In this document: piece after piece, positions 61,829-64,000 of the stretch
Numbering within the stretch: the stretch's first letter is position 1
Layout of the letters: each line of letters opens with the position of its first letter
NCBI RefSeq assembly: GCF_004104055.1
Contig: NZ_QOVJ01000002.1
Location: 372,001-436,000, forward strand
Direction of reading: 5' to 3'
DNA from: Leeuwenhoekiella aestuarii
Lineage (GTDB): Bacteria > Bacteroidota > Bacteroidia > Flavobacteriales > Flavobacteriaceae
Length of the DNA stretch: 64,000 nucleotides
The notes under the pieces: generated by a model
The model's database searches: none
What the model saw: only the letters and a program-made list of their open reading frames with translations
Told to the model about the DNA's origin: nothing
Made by a program: the position numbers and the translations under genes

Positions 61829-62596
61829 ATGGGTAGAATAACCGAAACTGTAAAAGTACTTTTAATCGTTAACGTGATCTTTTATTTAGGATCACAGTTT
61901 TTATTACCTAACGCAGTTCAACTCTTTGGACTGTGGTTTCCTGAAAATCCTAATTTTCAATTCTGGCAGCCTTTTACGCATATGTTTATGCACGACCAGA
62001 GCAGTATTTTTCATATTCTTTTTAATATGTATGCGTTGTGGGCATTTGGTGGCCCTGTAGAGCAAATGCTGGGTCGTAATAAATTTATTTTCTTTTATTT
62101 TTCTGCAGGTTTAGGTGCTGCGTTGATACATACTCTGGTTGGATATTATCATTATCAAGCTGGTTACGACGTTTTAATAAACGCGGGTTTGACTCCAGGA
62201 GAGATAGCTGATACTCTGAACAAAGCATTTACAAGCATTCAACAATCAGGTCAGTATTCGTATCCTAATGTAGGAGACCCTGATAAAGTAAGAGGTATGA
62301 TAGAAGCATTTTCTACTTCGGCAGTAGGGGCTTCAGGAGCTATATATGGTGTTTTAGTGGCTTTTGGGATGTTATTTCCTAATGCAGAACTGATGCTTAT
62401 ATTTTTACCGGTCCCGGTCAAGGCTAAGTTTTTTATACCCGGTTTAATCCTTTTAGATTTGTTTTCTGGTGTTACCGGTTTTTCAATCTTTGGAGGAAAC
62501 ATTGCAAACTTTGCTCATATAGGAGGTGCTCTATTCGGATTTATAATGATGTGGTATTGGAAAAAGAATAGTTTTAACGATAAACGCTGGTATTAA
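61829..62596 (+). CDS. Rhomboid family intramembrane serine protease
   Basis: With the ATG at 61829 the protein has 255 residues and six membrane segments. The catalytic pair is Ser169 in VGASGAIYGVLVAF and His230 in NFAHIGGALFGF. The substrate-entry region HMFMHDQSSIFHILFNMYAL is typical. An inserted loop lies at about 108-150. Rhomboids cut membrane-spanning substrates; the target is unknown. A TTG in frame at 61826 is less likely as a start. It is followed 2 bp later by a second rhomboid. Confidence 0.92.
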   Translation: MGRITETVKVLLIVNVIFYLGSQFLLPNAVQLFGLWFPENPNFQFWQPFTHMFMHDQSSIFHILFNMYALWAFGGPVEQMLGRNKFIFFYFSAGLGAALIHTLVGYYHYQAGYDVLINAGLTPGEIADTLNKAFTSIQQSGQYSYPNVGDPDKVRGMIEAFSTSAVGASGAIYGVLVAFGMLFPNAELMLIFLPVPVKAKFFIPGLILLDLFSGVTGFSIFGGNIANFAHIGGALFGFIMMWYWKKNSFNDKRWY

Positions 62597-62598
62597 AT

Positions 62599-63483
62599 AT
62601 GGCAAGTCCCAGTCTAAGTTATCAATTTAAAACAGCAAATATTGTTGTAAAACTTATCGTGATCAATGTGTTGATCTGGATAGGTTTTGCGCTTTTAGAA
62701 TGGGTGCTCAATTCGGGTGCGATTATTACTCAATGGTTTAGTCTGCCTACAGATCTGAGTAGATTAATAATACAACCCTGGTCTTTGATAACCTATGCAT
62801 TTTTGCACGGTGGTTTCTGGCATATTTTCTGGAATATGCTCATTTTATATTGGTTTGGTCAGATAGTTTTAAATCTTTTTACTGAAAAACGCTTTTTAAC
62901 CATTTATCTTCTTGGAGCTTTAGCTGGCGGAATTTTATTTGTTACTGCTTATAATCTATTTCCGGTACTGATCACTTCAAGCGCTTATCTGGTAGGTGCT
63001 AGTGCAGCGGTAAGAGCGATAATGATCTTTATAGCTACATATACGCCTAATACTGAAGTACGTATTATCTTCTTTAATGTCAAGCTTTGGCATATAGGTG
63101 TGTTTGTTGTGCTTACCGATTTGATACAAATCCCAACATCAGGTAATGCAGGTGGATTGCTTGCGCATGTAGGCGGAGCAATCTTTGGATATATTTATGC
63201 GCAGCAACTAGGCAAAGGAAATGATATAGGTGCTTGGTGGGAGCGATGTATGGATGCTATTACAAGCTATTTTAAACCAAGACCAAAATCAGAGAAGAGG
63301 GCAAAAATGAAGACTGTATATAAGAACAGATCTACTGCGACTAAGCGTGCAACTTCTGGTATGTCTAAAAGTGAAAAGCAAGTACGTGTAGACACTATTT
63401 TAGATAAGATAAGCAAAAGTGGTTACGACAGTCTTTCTAAAGAAGATAAAGATTTTCTCTTTAAAGCCGGAAAAGATACTTAA
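62599..63483 (+). CDS. Rhomboid family protease with C-terminal cytoplasmic tail
   Basis: The 294-residue protein has six membrane segments, Ser135 in LVGASAAVRAIMIF and His190 in GLLAHVGGAIFGYI. The motif reads GASA instead of the common GASG, but Ser and His are kept. Residues 215-294 form a Lys-rich tail ending in KISKSGYDSLSKEDKDFLFK, a DUF6576-like end shared by many flavobacterial rhomboids. It starts 2 bp after the first rhomboid gene and its stop overlaps the next start by one base. Confidence 0.92.
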   Translation: MASPSLSYQFKTANIVVKLIVINVLIWIGFALLEWVLNSGAIITQWFSLPTDLSRLIIQPWSLITYAFLHGGFWHIFWNMLILYWFGQIVLNLFTEKRFLTIYLLGALAGGILFVTAYNLFPVLITSSAYLVGASAAVRAIMIFIATYTPNTEVRIIFFNVKLWHIGVFVVLTDLIQIPTSGNAGGLLAHVGGAIFGYIYAQQLGKGNDIGAWWERCMDAITSYFKPRPKSEKRAKMKTVYKNRSTATKRATSGMSKSEKQVRVDTILDKISKSGYDSLSKEDKDFLFKAGKDT

Positions 63484-64000
63484 TGAAGAAGCTAAGTCTA
63501 TGGAATAAACTAGTCTTTTTAATCAATAGCTTATTTGCTGTCTTACTACTTGTAAGCTATATCTTGCCTTATTTTCCGCCTAAGATTTTTCCTCCTTTAT
63601 CAGTTTTAACTTTGGTTATTCCCCTATTAATTACTGCAAATATTTTGTTTGTAATATATTGGTTATTGCTTTTTAAAAAGCAACTTATACTTTCAGCATT
63701 AGTATTGATTATTTGGTTTTTTCAGGGAAGTAGTTTGTATAAAATAAGCTCAGGAAAAGAGCCTGATCAAATTGTGAAAACTCAAAACCAACTTCGAATC
63801 TTCAGTTATAACGCACACATTTTTAGAAGTGAAAACTTTTCTTCTGAAGAAATAAAAAAAGGTATTGCAGATCTTATTGAAGAGGCAAACCCTGATGTCA
63901 TTTGTTTTCAGGAATTTTCTAAACGTGGCGCACCAAAATTAGATTACCCGTATTCTTATTTTGGTGAAAAAGAGGGGAAGCACCTTAACGGACAAGCTAT
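63483..64000 (+). CDS. Membrane-anchored endonuclease/exonuclease/phosphatase family protein, partial
   Basis: The gene starts with ATG at 63483, sharing one base with the stop codon of the rhomboid gene, and runs off the right edge after 172 residues. Three membrane helices occupy about residues 9-85. The EEP domain begins with LRIFSYNAHIF and has NPDVICFQEFSKRG, with the metal-binding Glu. The design is the same as in the gene at 31763-32842. It is probably co-transcribed with the two rhomboids. The substrate is unknown. Confidence 0.85.
   Translation, partial: MKKLSLWNKLVFLINSLFAVLLLVSYILPYFPPKIFPPLSVLTLVIPLLITANILFVIYWLLLFKKQLILSALVLIIWFFQGSSLYKISSGKEPDQIVKTQNQLRIFSYNAHIFRSENFSSEEIKKGIADLIEEANPDVICFQEFSKRGAPKLDYPYSYFGEKEGKHLNGQA

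Overview
The window is AT-rich, densely coding chromosomal DNA from a member of the Flavobacteriaceae (Bacteroidota), most likely a marine species; the genus cannot be fixed from the sequence. The signs are gliding genes (gldF, gldG, gldI), a protein with a type IX secretion sorting tail, a TonB-dependent receptor with a carboxypeptidase-like plug, lipoproteins with acidic residues after the acylated Cys, promoters of the TAnnTTTG type and few Shine-Dalgarno sites. No prophage, CRISPR array, tRNA or rRNA was seen. The only mobile element is one IS3-family insertion.

Layout. 1-6250: a cut-off outer-membrane protein gene, a DUF4834 protein, then an envelope-glycan block (YfhO-like membrane protein, GT4 glycosyltransferase, flippase). 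6290-8100: an Arg/Ser/Asn-rich secreted protein and a DUF4870 protein, divergent. 8160-18930: a nitrogen island. The leftward operon is porin, astacin-like lipoprotein peptidase, PII protein and ammonium transporter; the rightward operon is gltB-gltD. The two share a 472-bp control region with two matching CCCCTA-N6-TAGGG dyads 53 bp apart. 19040-21000: a small lipoprotein and an IS3 element that splits a small membrane-protein gene. 21175-25861: dnaN, gldG, gldF and an oxidoreductase. 26050-30770: pcm, small proteins, and a DUF72-gluconokinase-gluconate permease operon.

30840-38660: two MscS-type channels around a nuclease-fold protein, two small membrane proteins, a T9SS cargo protein, an Smr protein and a TSP3-repeat lipoprotein. 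38764-44072: cysteine desulfurase, TonB-dependent receptor and M23 peptidase. 44357-46724: a coiled-coil protein, zapA, a structured RNA that looks like 6S RNA, and rny. 46774-51411: a peptidoglycan-binding protein broken by a one-base frameshift, yebC, PCD, pepD and a DUF4168 protein. 51619-57958: PPIase, gldI, DHH phosphoesterase, PhoD-like, ndk, DciA-like, lipocalin-like and recF. 58111-64000: TPR protein, ribH, a small membrane protein, mutL, two rhomboids and a cut-off nuclease-fold membrane protein.

The most useful results are the probable 6S RNA between zapA and rny (5' and 3' ends form a perfect 12-bp closing stem), the paired dyads over the nitrogen operons together with the astacin gene embedded in the ammonium-uptake operon, the IS3 insertion that can be undone in frame, and the single-base frameshift in the peptidoglycan-binding gene. 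No wholly new multi-gene system could be shown; the astacin-containing ammonium operon is the closest candidate.
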